Shown piece after piece: positions 1 to 6,390 of a stretch of 11,770 bases of DNA. Positions within the stretch are counted from its first letter, which is position 1. Every line of letters starts with the position of its first letter. The stretch comes from Halobacteria archaeon (GTDB taxonomy: Archaea; Halobacteriota; Methanoliparia; Methanoliparales; Methanoliparaceae). The notes under the pieces were generated by a model. That model did not search any database. It saw only the letters and a list, made by a program, of their open reading frames with translations, and was not told where the DNA came from. A program made the position numbers and the translations under genes. The DNA lies in the NCBI GenBank assembly GCA_013329575.1, contig DUJX01000060.1, positions 1 to 11,770 of the forward strand. Direction: 5' to 3'.

Positions 1-381
1 ACAATAGGTGTAACAACGGTAGATAATCCGAGTAGGCACGGAATGATAAGGTTTGATGGTGATAAGATCATAGACTTGATTGAAAAGCCTGTTGAAAGAC
101 CACCAAGCAGTTATGGAATTGCGGGCGTGTATGTATTCGAACCATGCATCTTCGATGCAATTTTTCAGACCGAACAAGGATACAATAATGAGTATCAGTT
201 AACAGACGCAATAAAAATCCTTGTAGAAGATGGCAAAGATGTATTTTTTAGATATATACCGTTACACATAGATGTTGGCACGATAGGTGATCTAATAAAG
301 GCAAATAAACTGTATTATTCAAGAATAGGTGGAGAAAATGTCCAAAAGTCTGACAGTATCTGTAGTGGTTCCAGTATATAA
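1..381 (+). CDS. Sugar-1-phosphate nucleotidylyltransferase, C-terminal part (5' truncated)
   Basis: The reading frame is open from base 1 and ends at TAA 379-381, so only the last 126 codons are present and the true start lies outside the window. The visible part matches the second half of RmlA/GalU/GlmU-type nucleotidylyltransferases. It has an EKP segment, the core strand GIAGVYVF, the NNEYQLTDAI stretch, and the motif DVGTIGDLIKANKLYY, which is typical of the end of the catalytic domain. These enzymes activate a sugar phosphate with NTP to give NDP-sugar and pyrophosphate in the cytoplasm; the sugar and nucleotide cannot be told from this fragment. There is no left-handed helix acyltransferase extension. 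The final 15 or so residues are read out of frame from the start of the next gene and look non-conserved, as if an earlier stop was lost. Family assignment is firm; specificity is unknown. Confidence 0.85.
   Translation, partial: TIGVTTVDNPSRHGMIRFDGDKIIDLIEKPVERPPSSYGIAGVYVFEPCIFDAIFQTEQGYNNEYQLTDAIKILVEDGKDVFFRYIPLHIDVGTIGDLIKANKLYYSRIGGENVQKSDSICSGSSI
328..334 (+). promoter_or_regulatory. Shine-Dalgarno-like site for the glycosyltransferase
   Basis: The sequence GGTGGAG lies three bases before ATG 338, inside the coding sequence of the upstream gene. It favours ATG 338 over the in-frame GTG at 329, which has no Shine-Dalgarno sequence before it. The short spacing leaves the choice tentative. 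Confidence 0.45.
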
Positions 382-1027
382 TGAGGAGAAAAATATTGGT
401 CTTATTATCGAGATGCTTCTATCACAAAAGAGGGTTCCGGATGAGATAATAATCGTCGATGATGGATCGACCGATAAATCTGTCACGATCGTAAAAAAAT
501 ACGGAGATAAAAGAATTAAATTGATCGAGATGGGTCATGAAGGAGTTAACACTGCGAGAGATAAAGGAACGATCGAGTCTCAATTCGATATAGTTATTCA
601 GACGGATGCTGATTGCATTCCACCTGCAGACTGGATTTATAAAATTATTTTACAATTTGAGAAAGATGAAAATCTCGTAGGATTAACCGGTAACGTAAAA
701 GATTATAAAAAAAGAACATTTGAGAATATAACTACCATTTTTGCAAATAAATTTTTTCCAGGCATGGGTACAACAACGGCATATAGAAGGGATGCATACT
801 TTAAAACAACGGGATACAACAGAGATATTCCCATACACATGGGAGGGGATGTAGAATTTTGGACACGTTTAAATAAGGTGGGAAGATGTCTTCATGATGA
901 TTCAGTAATCATCAAGCATAACTCAGGATATAAATGGAAGATAGTAGGTCTTCTTATCTCCGGAGGGATCATCTTATTCGGTTTAACATTTTTCGGCTAT
1001 TTTATATTACTTTATCTTAATTCTTAA
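338..1027 (+). CDS. Family 2 glycosyltransferase with C-terminal membrane anchor
   Basis: This 229-residue GT-A fold enzyme transfers a sugar from a nucleotide donor. It opens with the classic VSVVVPVYNEE strand, has the nucleotide-binding VDDGSTD motif (D41-D42), a metal-binding TDAD motif at 89-92, and a GGDVEFWTRL segment at 169-178 where the usual ED catalytic-base region lies. A hydrophobic helix at about 203-226 would anchor it in the membrane with the catalytic domain cytoplasmic, as for polyprenyl-phosphate or surface-glycan transferases. ATG 338 is chosen because of the preceding GGTGGAG; GTG 329 would add three residues. It overlaps the nucleotidylyltransferase by 44 bases in another frame, so the two are surely co-transcribed and perhaps translationally coupled. 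It also overlaps the convergent regulator gene by 21 bases. Donor and acceptor are not predictable. Confidence 0.88.
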   Translation: MSKSLTVSVVVPVYNEEKNIGLIIEMLLSQKRVPDEIIIVDDGSTDKSVTIVKKYGDKRIKLIEMGHEGVNTARDKGTIESQFDIVIQTDADCIPPADWIYKIILQFEKDENLVGLTGNVKDYKKRTFENITTIFANKFFPGMGTTTAYRRDAYFKTTGYNRDIPIHMGGDVEFWTRLNKVGRCLHDDSVIIKHNSGYKWKIVGLLISGGIILFGLTFFGYFILLYLNS

Positions 1028-1540
1028 CTTTCCGATATCCTCTTTTATCTCAATCTTTAAGCCGATATAGTCTAAAAATGTCTCTATAAACATTTTAACA
1101 AAATTTTTGGACAATTCAGAGAATAAAACTAATGTAAACTCCTTGTTAGAATTTTCTACTAATTTAAAAAATCCACACGATTCCAATCTCTTAAAAAGAT
1201 CTTTTGCTGTTTTTATTTTGTCAGAAAGTTGTTCTGCATGAGATAACGCTATTTTTTTATGTTGGTTCCAAAACTCCGCTTTATTGGGATGATCTTCTAT
1301 AAATTTTAGAAATAATAGCCAATGATCAACATCAAGTATTACATGTTCGTTACTCGACATCATCTCTATCTGGTTCTTAACCATCTCTTTATCTTTATCT
1401 AATAAATCGCTATATTCATAATAAAACCGAATGGACCTCCTTACAAGTTCACTTTGGGATATATTCATCTCTTTGACCATATCTTCCAAGAGATTTACTG
1501 TCGGATCATCTATTGCAATAGTTATTCTATTTGGGTTCAT
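1007..1540 (-). CDS. Ribbon-helix-helix (CopG-like) transcriptional regulator with C-terminal domain
   Basis: The N-terminal 45 or so residues form a ribbon-helix-helix DNA-binding fold: a strand NRITIAIDD, a helix through LLEDMVKEM, then the turn and second helix MNISQSELVRRSIRFYYEY. The strand pairs in a dimer and contacts the operator. Minimal CopG proteins are 45-80 residues; this one has 177. The region from about 62 to 177 is a mixed helix/strand domain that I do not recognise, ending in a lysine-rich strand (residues 161-177). It may sense a ligand or mediate oligomerisation, but nothing in the sequence shows which. No Shine-Dalgarno sequence precedes ATG 1540; an AT-rich box about 25 bases upstream suggests a leaderless transcript. 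It faces a cation-transport-like gene divergently and overlaps the end of the glycosyltransferase convergently. Its target is unknown; autoregulation is common in the family. Confidence 0.75.
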   Translation of the reverse strand: MNPNRITIAIDDPTVNLLEDMVKEMNISQSELVRRSIRFYYEYSDLLDKDKEMVKNQIEMMSSNEHVILDVDHWLLFLKFIEDHPNKAEFWNQHKKIALSHAEQLSDKIKTAKDLFKRLESCGFFKLVENSNKEFTLVLFSELSKNFVKMFIETFLDYIGLKIEIKEDIGKLRIKIK

Positions 1541-1557
1541 TTTAACGTTTAGTATGT

Positions 1558-1570
1558 TTTATTTATTATC
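1558..1570 (-). promoter_or_regulatory. Possible TATA box for the ribbon-helix-helix gene
   Basis: On the minus strand the AT-only stretch ATAATAAATAAAA is centred about 25 bases upstream of ATG 1540, the archaeal TATA-to-start distance expected for a leaderless message. The surroundings are AT-rich, so this is suggestive only. Confidence 0.3.
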
Positions 1571-1658
1571 TGTCCTGTAATAATTCTATGATAATAAAAA
1601 GATTTATTACACCTACCGCTATAATAATATTGTTGGTATTAATCTTTTAAACAGAATC

Positions 1659-1670
1659 TATATTTAAATT
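1659..1670. promoter_or_regulatory. Bidirectional TATA-like element between divergent genes
   Basis: TATATTTAAATT lies in the 243-base gap between the divergent regulator (start 1540) and PhoU/TrkA-C gene (start 1784). Read on the plus strand it would give a leader of about 95 bases for the downstream gene. A 6-base inverted pair, ACGAAC at 1682-1687 and GTTCGT at 1713-1718, follows it. Nothing else coding or structured is visible in this gap. Confidence 0.25.
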
Positions 1671-1783
1671 TTTTTAAAGAGACGAACTCTTTGTATCGTA
1701 AACATTATTAGCGTTCGTATATGCAATGATATAGAAATGATAATAGAATTAATACGATTGGTATAAAAAGGTGTACCTTATTA

Positions 1784-2998
1784 ATGAAAAAAATAGAATA
1801 TAGACCGTATAGTGTTAAAAATTTGATAAAAGAGATGAAAGATACATCAGAGTTGATGATAGCTCTATCATATTACTCGATGTTATACTATAGCAAAGAT
1901 ATAGCGAGAGAGGTCTTACATCTCGAAGAGATCATGAACTGTTATACATACCACGTACGGATATCCGCAATATTAGGAGCCAGAAACGTAAATGAGGCAG
2001 AAGAGATGGCTGGTGTGTTACAAGTTGCCAATTCGGCGGAATTAATATCCAATGCCGCAGGAGATATAGCAAAACTGGTATTAAAAGACATGAGAATACC
2101 TAAAAGTATCATTCCTCTGCTTAAAAAAACAGAAGAGACAGTAGTACGGACGGATATTAATGAAAAATCTTCTTTGGCTGGAAAAACTTTGGGCGAGTTG
2201 AGATTAGAGACAGAGACTGGAATGAGGGTCATTGCACTAAGAAGGAAGAATAAATGGATATTTAATGCGGATAAAGATACGATGTTGTTACCAGGAGATA
2301 TAATAATTGCAGAAGGACCAGATGATGGTGTTCCAATATTATACGAGCTCGCAACAGGCAATCCTTATACAGCAGATGAGATTGTAGAAGAAGGCGTGAA
2401 CAGTGAAATGGATGATGCAACCGAACTTATAACGGAGATGAAGAATCTCTTTGAATTGGCCGTTAGCCTCGCATATGGAGCATTGTTATTTAACAATGAA
2501 GATTTGGCACATGAAGTACGAAAGATCGAATCCAAGATGGATGAGATGCACTATGAGTTAGAATTGCTCATACTTAGATGTGCAAAATATACGGATGATT
2601 ATAACGGACTAAGATGCCTGCTTGGTTTTTCAAGCTCGGCCGAGATAATATCAGATGCCGCTAACGAGATGGTGGATATCCTTTTTAGGGATATAGGTAC
2701 TCATCCTGCACTGATTCTTGCCTTAAAAGAAGCAGATGAGATAATAACCGCCGTGATCGTGGATGACGGGTCCGAGATAGATGGGAAAATGCTAGATGAT
2801 CTTAATTTGGAGACAGAGATCGGCATGGATGTTATTGCTATAAGGAGAGATAATTTATGGATATTCCGTCCATCCAATTACTTCAACTTTGTACTAAAAG
2901 GCGGGGATATAATAATCGCTAAAGGAACGAGGGAGGGAGAGAAAGAGTTAAAAGAGATGAGTACTAATAAAAAAGTGGATATATGGTACGATTATTAA
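1784..2998 (+). CDS. Duplicated PhoU-like/TrkA-C (RCK_C) domain protein
   Basis: A 404-residue soluble protein built from two copies of one module. Each copy has an alpha-helical PhoU-like domain (about 12-100 and 212-302) followed by a TrkA-C/RCK_C domain (about 118-190 and 318-392). The copies align clearly: SAELISNAAGDIAKLVLKDM with SAEIISDAANEMVDILFRDI, LETETGMRVIALRR with LETEIGMDVIAIRR, and GDIIIAEG with GDIIIAKG. This architecture corresponds to the archaeal COG3273 type. RCK_C domains bind small ligands such as ions or nucleotides and gate or regulate cation channels and transporters, so a cytoplasmic regulatory subunit of a cation transporter is the likely role. No transporter gene is adjacent here, so the partner is unknown. 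ATG 1784 is supported by AGGTG at 1769-1773, ten bases upstream. It should not be read as a phosphate regulator just because of the PhoU fold. Confidence 0.85.
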   Translation: MKKIEYRPYSVKNLIKEMKDTSELMIALSYYSMLYYSKDIAREVLHLEEIMNCYTYHVRISAILGARNVNEAEEMAGVLQVANSAELISNAAGDIAKLVLKDMRIPKSIIPLLKKTEETVVRTDINEKSSLAGKTLGELRLETETGMRVIALRRKNKWIFNADKDTMLLPGDIIIAEGPDDGVPILYELATGNPYTADEIVEEGVNSEMDDATELITEMKNLFELAVSLAYGALLFNNEDLAHEVRKIESKMDEMHYELELLILRCAKYTDDYNGLRCLLGFSSSAEIISDAANEMVDILFRDIGTHPALILALKEADEIITAVIVDDGSEIDGKMLDDLNLETEIGMDVIAIRRDNLWIFRPSNYFNFVLKGGDIIIAKGTREGEKELKEMSTNKKVDIWYDY

Positions 2999-3014
2999 AC
3001 TCATTCTTATCAAT

Positions 3015-3044
3015 GTTTATCAATATCAAATATTTTTGATAAAC
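3015..3044. terminator. 9-bp perfect hairpin at convergent gene junction
   Basis: GTTTATCAA at 3015-3023 pairs perfectly with TTGATAAAC at 3036-3044 across a 12-base loop. It spans the stop codon of gatE (3026-3028, minus strand) and begins 17 bases after the stop of the convergent plus-strand gene. A further TTATCAAT copy lies at 3007-3014. There is no strong T-run on either side, so it may act as a 3'-end stabiliser or shared bidirectional terminator rather than a classical intrinsic terminator. Confidence 0.4.
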
Positions 3045-4876
3045 TCATCTATCTTCCTCTTTAAAATATCGTTTATCTTCTTTCCGTCTACTTTTCCTCT
3101 AAACTCTTTCATAGCTATGCCCATAAGTGGAGATAAGGATGATTCTCTCTTATTAATCAGCAGATCTCGCTTTTCTTCCATTATTTTATCAATAAATTTT
3201 TCAACATCTGCCAAATCCACATTATCTAAACCTATAGACCGGATCGCATCCTCTACAGACTTATCAGGATTTTTTGCTAAAAATTCTAGTATCTGTGGTA
3301 TTCCTTCTTTGGCAATCTCTTTTGACTGCATTATCCTAAAAAGAGATATAAAATGACTTTGGGTTAGATTTTCAACCGGAGTATTATTCCTTTTTAACTC
3401 TTGAGGTGTTATTTCAAGTGTTCGTATTATTAAGGTCGGAGGAAGATTATACATATCTACTACATCCTCAAAAAATTTGTAATTTTTCGATCTCGAGATG
3501 AGCGATGCCAATTCTTCATTCAATCGATAATCTTTGATATACCTCTCAGTTCTACGATCGATCAACTCTGGCAGGTTCTTTCGGATATCTTCTAATCTTT
3601 CTCTATCTATTTTTATAGGCTCGACATCGGTCTCAGGATACATGCGTGCAGCACCGGGCAATGGTCTCATATATTCAGATGTACCATCAGGGAGTGATCT
3701 TCTCGTCTCTTCAGGAACCCCGATCAAAGAGTAATCCGCCCGATCAATCACTGAATTAAGGGCAAAGATGGCTTTCTTCCTCTCGTCTTGCACAATAATT
3801 ATTAAATCTTCTTTTTGATGGTTTACTTTCTTTTTTAACCTAATTAATCTCGTCTCGTCTATATTAGAAGAATTAAGATCGTTCTCATTCGATAATATAG
3901 CGTAAAAATTCAGATCAAATCTTTTTAATATGGTATCAAATTCTCTTTCTATATCGGGAAGATTATCAAATTTAGACAAATTTATTGCAAAAGTAGTATA
4001 CCCAAAATCTCCAAAAAGATCAGAGATATCAAATATTTTCTTGTTGACGATTGCACCACGATCTTTAAGATTTTTGCTTATGTTAAGTAAGTTAATCTGT
4101 CTGATAACCTCATTTTTAGCCACTTCTTCTAAAGATCCTAGGTCCTGCACTCCTTTTATTTCTACTCTCGCACCATCCTTAATAGATATATTTACATCCT
4201 GCCTTATGGTGCCTAAACCACGCTTGACTTTTTCAGTAGATCTTAAGATCATCCCTATCCTCTCTGCAACCTCTTTTAGTTGCTCGGGTGATTTTATATC
4301 TGCCGCTGTACTGATCTCCACGAGAGGAATTCCCAACCTATCGAGAGAGTAGGTATCCTCTTTGTTAGCAGTATCGTCTATCTTCTGTGCAGCATCCTCT
4401 TCTAAACATAGAGAAGAGATCGAAACGTCTCCGAAACGGGATTCTATCTTTCCGTTGGATGATATATAAGCCGTTCTTTGAAAGCCTGACGTATTAGATC
4501 CGTCTAATACAATCTTCCTCATCGTGAATACTTTATCCACAGGATTCATATTCATAAGAAGGGATATCTCCAACGCTATATCGAGTGCTTCAATATTTAA
4601 CGGGCCAGGCGGCTCCTCATCCATCTCTACCAAACAAGTGGTATCATAACCGATGTATCTTATTTTTTTCCCCTTTTTCTCTTCTTCCATCGCAGCTCTG
4701 TCTTTCTCTCCTAACTCGCTCTCTGATAATCTTAGATATCTGTTAAAACTATATCTTGCATCTTTGACATCTTTTAAAACAGGTGGACACCTACAGAACA
4801 ATTTTTCTGCCGTATCTAACTGCTGATGGATCTCCAAACCTGCTTTAAATCCTAACGCGTCATAATCCGGTTGCAT
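3026..4876 (-). CDS. gatE: Glutamyl-tRNA(Gln) amidotransferase subunit E
   Basis: GatE is the tRNA-binding kinase/transamidase subunit of the archaeal GatDE complex, which converts Glu-tRNA(Gln) to Gln-tRNA(Gln) using ammonia released by GatD. At 616 residues it has the full family length. Visible parts are the GatB-like start FKAGLEIHQQL (10-20), the CRCPP segment (28-32), EMDEEPPGPLN (84-94), MRKIVLDGSNTSGFQRT (119-135), SLDRLGIPLVEIS (177-189) and LPDGTSEYMRPLPGAARMYP (395-414). An AspRS-like (GAD) insertion at about 275-385 separates GatE from GatB. The C-terminal YqeY-like tail (about 515-616) ends in MKEFRGKVDGKKIND. AAGGTG at 4885-4890, eight bases upstream, supports ATG 4876. The partner gatD is not in the window, so the complex is encoded from separate loci or from a locus outside this stretch. 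Confidence 0.97.
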   Translation of the reverse strand: MQPDYDALGFKAGLEIHQQLDTAEKLFCRCPPVLKDVKDARYSFNRYLRLSESELGEKDRAAMEEEKKGKKIRYIGYDTTCLVEMDEEPPGPLNIEALDIALEISLLMNMNPVDKVFTMRKIVLDGSNTSGFQRTAYISSNGKIESRFGDVSISSLCLEEDAAQKIDDTANKEDTYSLDRLGIPLVEISTAADIKSPEQLKEVAERIGMILRSTEKVKRGLGTIRQDVNISIKDGARVEIKGVQDLGSLEEVAKNEVIRQINLLNISKNLKDRGAIVNKKIFDISDLFGDFGYTTFAINLSKFDNLPDIEREFDTILKRFDLNFYAILSNENDLNSSNIDETRLIRLKKKVNHQKEDLIIIVQDERKKAIFALNSVIDRADYSLIGVPEETRRSLPDGTSEYMRPLPGAARMYPETDVEPIKIDRERLEDIRKNLPELIDRRTERYIKDYRLNEELASLISRSKNYKFFEDVVDMYNLPPTLIIRTLEITPQELKRNNTPVENLTQSHFISLFRIMQSKEIAKEGIPQILEFLAKNPDKSVEDAIRSIGLDNVDLADVEKFIDKIMEEKRDLLINKRESSLSPLMGIAMKEFRGKVDGKKINDILKRKIDEFIKNI

Positions 4877-5008
4877 AAATCTAACACCTTGACATTTTTA
4901 AACTAAAAATTTTTATTAAATCTTATTCACAAGTCTACTAAGTGTAAAATATTAAGGATATATTAAATAGTTCTTATAGTTTTAATAAAAAATAAATAAA
5001 AAAGATAT

Positions 5009-5032
5009 ATACTAAGATTAATACTAAGATTA
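5009..5032. repeat. Two exact tandem copies of a 12-bp unit
   Basis: ATACTAAGATTA occurs at 5009-5020 and again immediately at 5021-5032. It lies in the 212-base non-coding gap between gatE and the papain-fold gene. Two copies could be slippage or a regulator site; nothing distinguishes these. Confidence 0.7.
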
Positions 5033-5048
5033 CAAAATGAATAATTTA

Positions 5049-5058
5049 ATAAAAAAGA
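5049..5058 (-). terminator. Possible oligo-T terminator after the papain-fold gene
   Basis: About 30 bases past the stop at 5089 the minus strand reads CTTTTTTATT (T-run 5051-5056). Short T-runs without a hairpin commonly end archaeal transcripts. The evidence is weak in such AT-rich DNA. Confidence 0.3.
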
Positions 5059-5088
5059 TGCAAGATATTTTAAGGATTTAATGGTTAT

Positions 5089-5781
5089 TTAAGTCTTCAT
5101 CCGTCCGTCTGCCCTCGATATAACCTTTAATTTTTTGTTATCGCCTATATTCTGAGGGGCAACCGCATAACCACCAATCGGCGGAGTGCTTTTAAACTCG
5201 GGGTATGCGTTAATATCTATATCGCCCGCAACTTTGTATGCTGCCCAGACGAGCTCGCTGCAATAATATTTATCGTTCTCGATCTTTTTAGCCGACGGAT
5301 AAAATATTGGAATTATAAACATCCAGTTGTAATTATACGGTAACCCGATCTTACTTTCACAAAACTTCACGGCTTTCTTCTTAACATCTTCTGTTGTATC
5401 AACCCGATAAACCTCGACATCATCGGCCGTCTTAAGTATCTTTGCACTGGTCTTCCTTACACGTGGTGCCCATGCCTCCACAATCTTGCCATCTCCAGCA
5501 TAAATCGCTGTATGATACCAGTGCGCACCCGACATAAACCCTAAAATTAACTTTGTAGCAGGTCTTAATAATCCGGCAACCTCCGGCGAGTTGATCCCAT
5601 GAATGTTTATAATATCACCTACTTCTAAGACGCTTAAGTCTAGATCGTTTCCAACTCCGGCGTACGTCGGTTCTTTACCAGGATTTTTGGTATAATAGGT
5701 CTTAGCGATTGCACTGATCGTATGATCAGCAAAATTATTTATCACATCTGAAATTTTTTCAATAGGTGTCTTTTCGCTCAT
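5089..5781 (-). CDS. Permuted papain-fold cysteine hydrolase/acyltransferase, YiiX/YaeF-like (NlpC/P60 superfamily)
   Basis: A 230-residue protein with the order of motifs expected for the circularly permuted NlpC/P60 group. First comes VGDIINIHG (54-62), then the catalytic His in WYHTAIYAGDGKIVEAW (H90, with E102), then the nucleophile in KYYCSELVWAAY (C174), and a GYAVAPQNIG tail (204-213). Relatives act as amidases, peptidases or lipid acyltransferases/phospholipases (LRAT and HRASLS-like). No signal peptide or membrane helix is seen, so it should be cytoplasmic, which fits poorly with cell-wall cleavage in an archaeon without bacterial murein. AGGAGG at 5791-5796 sets ATG 5781. It starts 17 bases after the stop of the hydrophobic helical protein and is probably the second gene of a two-gene operon. 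All three key residues are present, so it is likely active; the substrate is unknown. Confidence 0.82.
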   Translation of the reverse strand: MSEKTPIEKISDVINNFADHTISAIAKTYYTKNPGKEPTYAGVGNDLDLSVLEVGDIINIHGINSPEVAGLLRPATKLILGFMSGAHWYHTAIYAGDGKIVEAWAPRVRKTSAKILKTADDVEVYRVDTTEDVKKKAVKFCESKIGLPYNYNWMFIIPIFYPSAKKIENDKYYCSELVWAAYKVAGDIDINAYPEFKSTPPIGGYAVAPQNIGDNKKLKVISRADGRMKT

Positions 5782-5798
5782 TTTATTTTACCTCCTAA

Positions 5799-6251
5799 TT
5801 ATGGTACAGGACCAAAAATAGCCTCTAATCCATTTACAAACATATCTAATATCTCACCGAGCGGTCTGGCCACAAAATAGATAACCGGGCTTAAAAAATC
5901 TATCATACGATATATCAGCCGAAAGAACGGATCCATAAAATCTAACAGCTTACTTATCATCGGGCCTGCCAGATTAAGCACAAAATCGGAGATACCTTTG
6001 ACGAATGGAACCAAAGCACTCATAATAGATGGAATACTGATCGATGACAGAATTTTTCTCAAATCTATAGATCCTAAAAGGTTATCCATCGTTTTAATAG
6101 AATTTGAGAAGATATTTATGGTAAAATTTAGCATTTCCGGAGAAATAAAGGTTTTTGCCATGTTTAGCATAGCAGGTATCAAATTCTCTGACATTTTACC
6201 GATAACATCTAAAAATATGTTCGGAGATCCCATCTTGTTGTATTCATTCAT
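5799..6251 (-). CDS. Unrecognised hydrophobic helical-repeat protein
   Basis: I recognise no family for these 150 residues. The protein is rich in Ile, Leu, Phe and Met and has regularly placed prolines. From about residue 70 it reads as short amphipathic or hydrophobic helices broken by proline, with a degenerate unit of about 14-15 residues: a DF pair followed by a proline 3-7 residues later and then hydrophobics, at 89-90, 104-105 and 118-119. LDFMDPFFRLIYR (103-115) aligns with IDFLSPVIYFVAR (117-129). There is no clear signal peptide or uniform 20-residue membrane helix, so it may lie in or on the membrane or coat a lipid surface. It is the first gene of an operon with the papain-fold enzyme, which suggests a partner or targeting factor. 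No Shine-Dalgarno sequence precedes ATG 6251; a TATA box at 6274-6285 indicates a leaderless mRNA. Confidence 0.65.
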   Translation of the reverse strand: MNEYNKMGSPNIFLDVIGKMSENLIPAMLNMAKTFISPEMLNFTINIFSNSIKTMDNLLGSIDLRKILSSISIPSIMSALVPFVKGISDFVLNLAGPMISKLLDFMDPFFRLIYRMIDFLSPVIYFVARPLGEILDMFVNGLEAIFGPVP

Positions 6252-6273
6252 AATTAATTTTTATATTTGTTCC

Positions 6274-6285
6274 ATATATATAATT
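6274..6285 (-). promoter_or_regulatory. TATA box for the hydrophobic protein/papain-fold operon
   Basis: The minus strand reads AATTATATATAT, centred about 28 bases before ATG 6251. With archaeal TATA-to-start spacing the transcript would begin at or just before the start codon, consistent with the absence of a Shine-Dalgarno sequence. Confidence 0.5.
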
Positions 6286-6359
6286 TACGATATATCATAA
6301 AAATATATTCATTTTTAAGTTATCTCATCGATACAAAATAGGAATATCTTTAACCAAAA

Positions 6360-6371
6360 AGTTTAATATAG
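6360..6371 (+). promoter_or_regulatory. TATA box for the exported membrane-anchored protein
   Basis: AGTTTAATATAG, preceded by an A-rich possible BRE, is centred about 26 bases before GTG 6391. This predicts a leaderless transcript starting at the GTG. The divergent TATA for the opposite operon is about 75 bases away. Confidence 0.5.
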
Positions 6372-6390
6372 TAAAAGAAGACTTTTTAAT

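Noticed and set aside
1682..1718. Inverted pair ACGAAC/GTTCGT as an operator for the ribbon-helix-helix protein.
   Set aside because: Six bases separated by 25 is likely by chance, and ribbon-helix-helix operators usually have short, closely spaced repeats.
1784..2998. PhoU annotation implying phosphate-starvation regulation.
   Set aside because: The duplicated PhoU-like plus RCK_C architecture belongs to cation-transport-associated proteins, and no Pst transporter or Pho regulator genes are nearby.
3036..4352. Several long open frames on the plus strand opposite gatE, and similar frames opposite other genes.
   Set aside because: They lie wholly inside well-supported genes, have no ribosome sites or promoters and encode low-complexity Ser/Ile/Leu/Phe-rich products typical of antisense frames.
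5089..5781. Bacterial-type murein hydrolase acquired by transfer.
   Set aside because: The motif order is that of the permuted YiiX/YaeF group, there is no signal peptide or cell-wall-binding domain, and base composition and ribosome site look like those of the neighbours.
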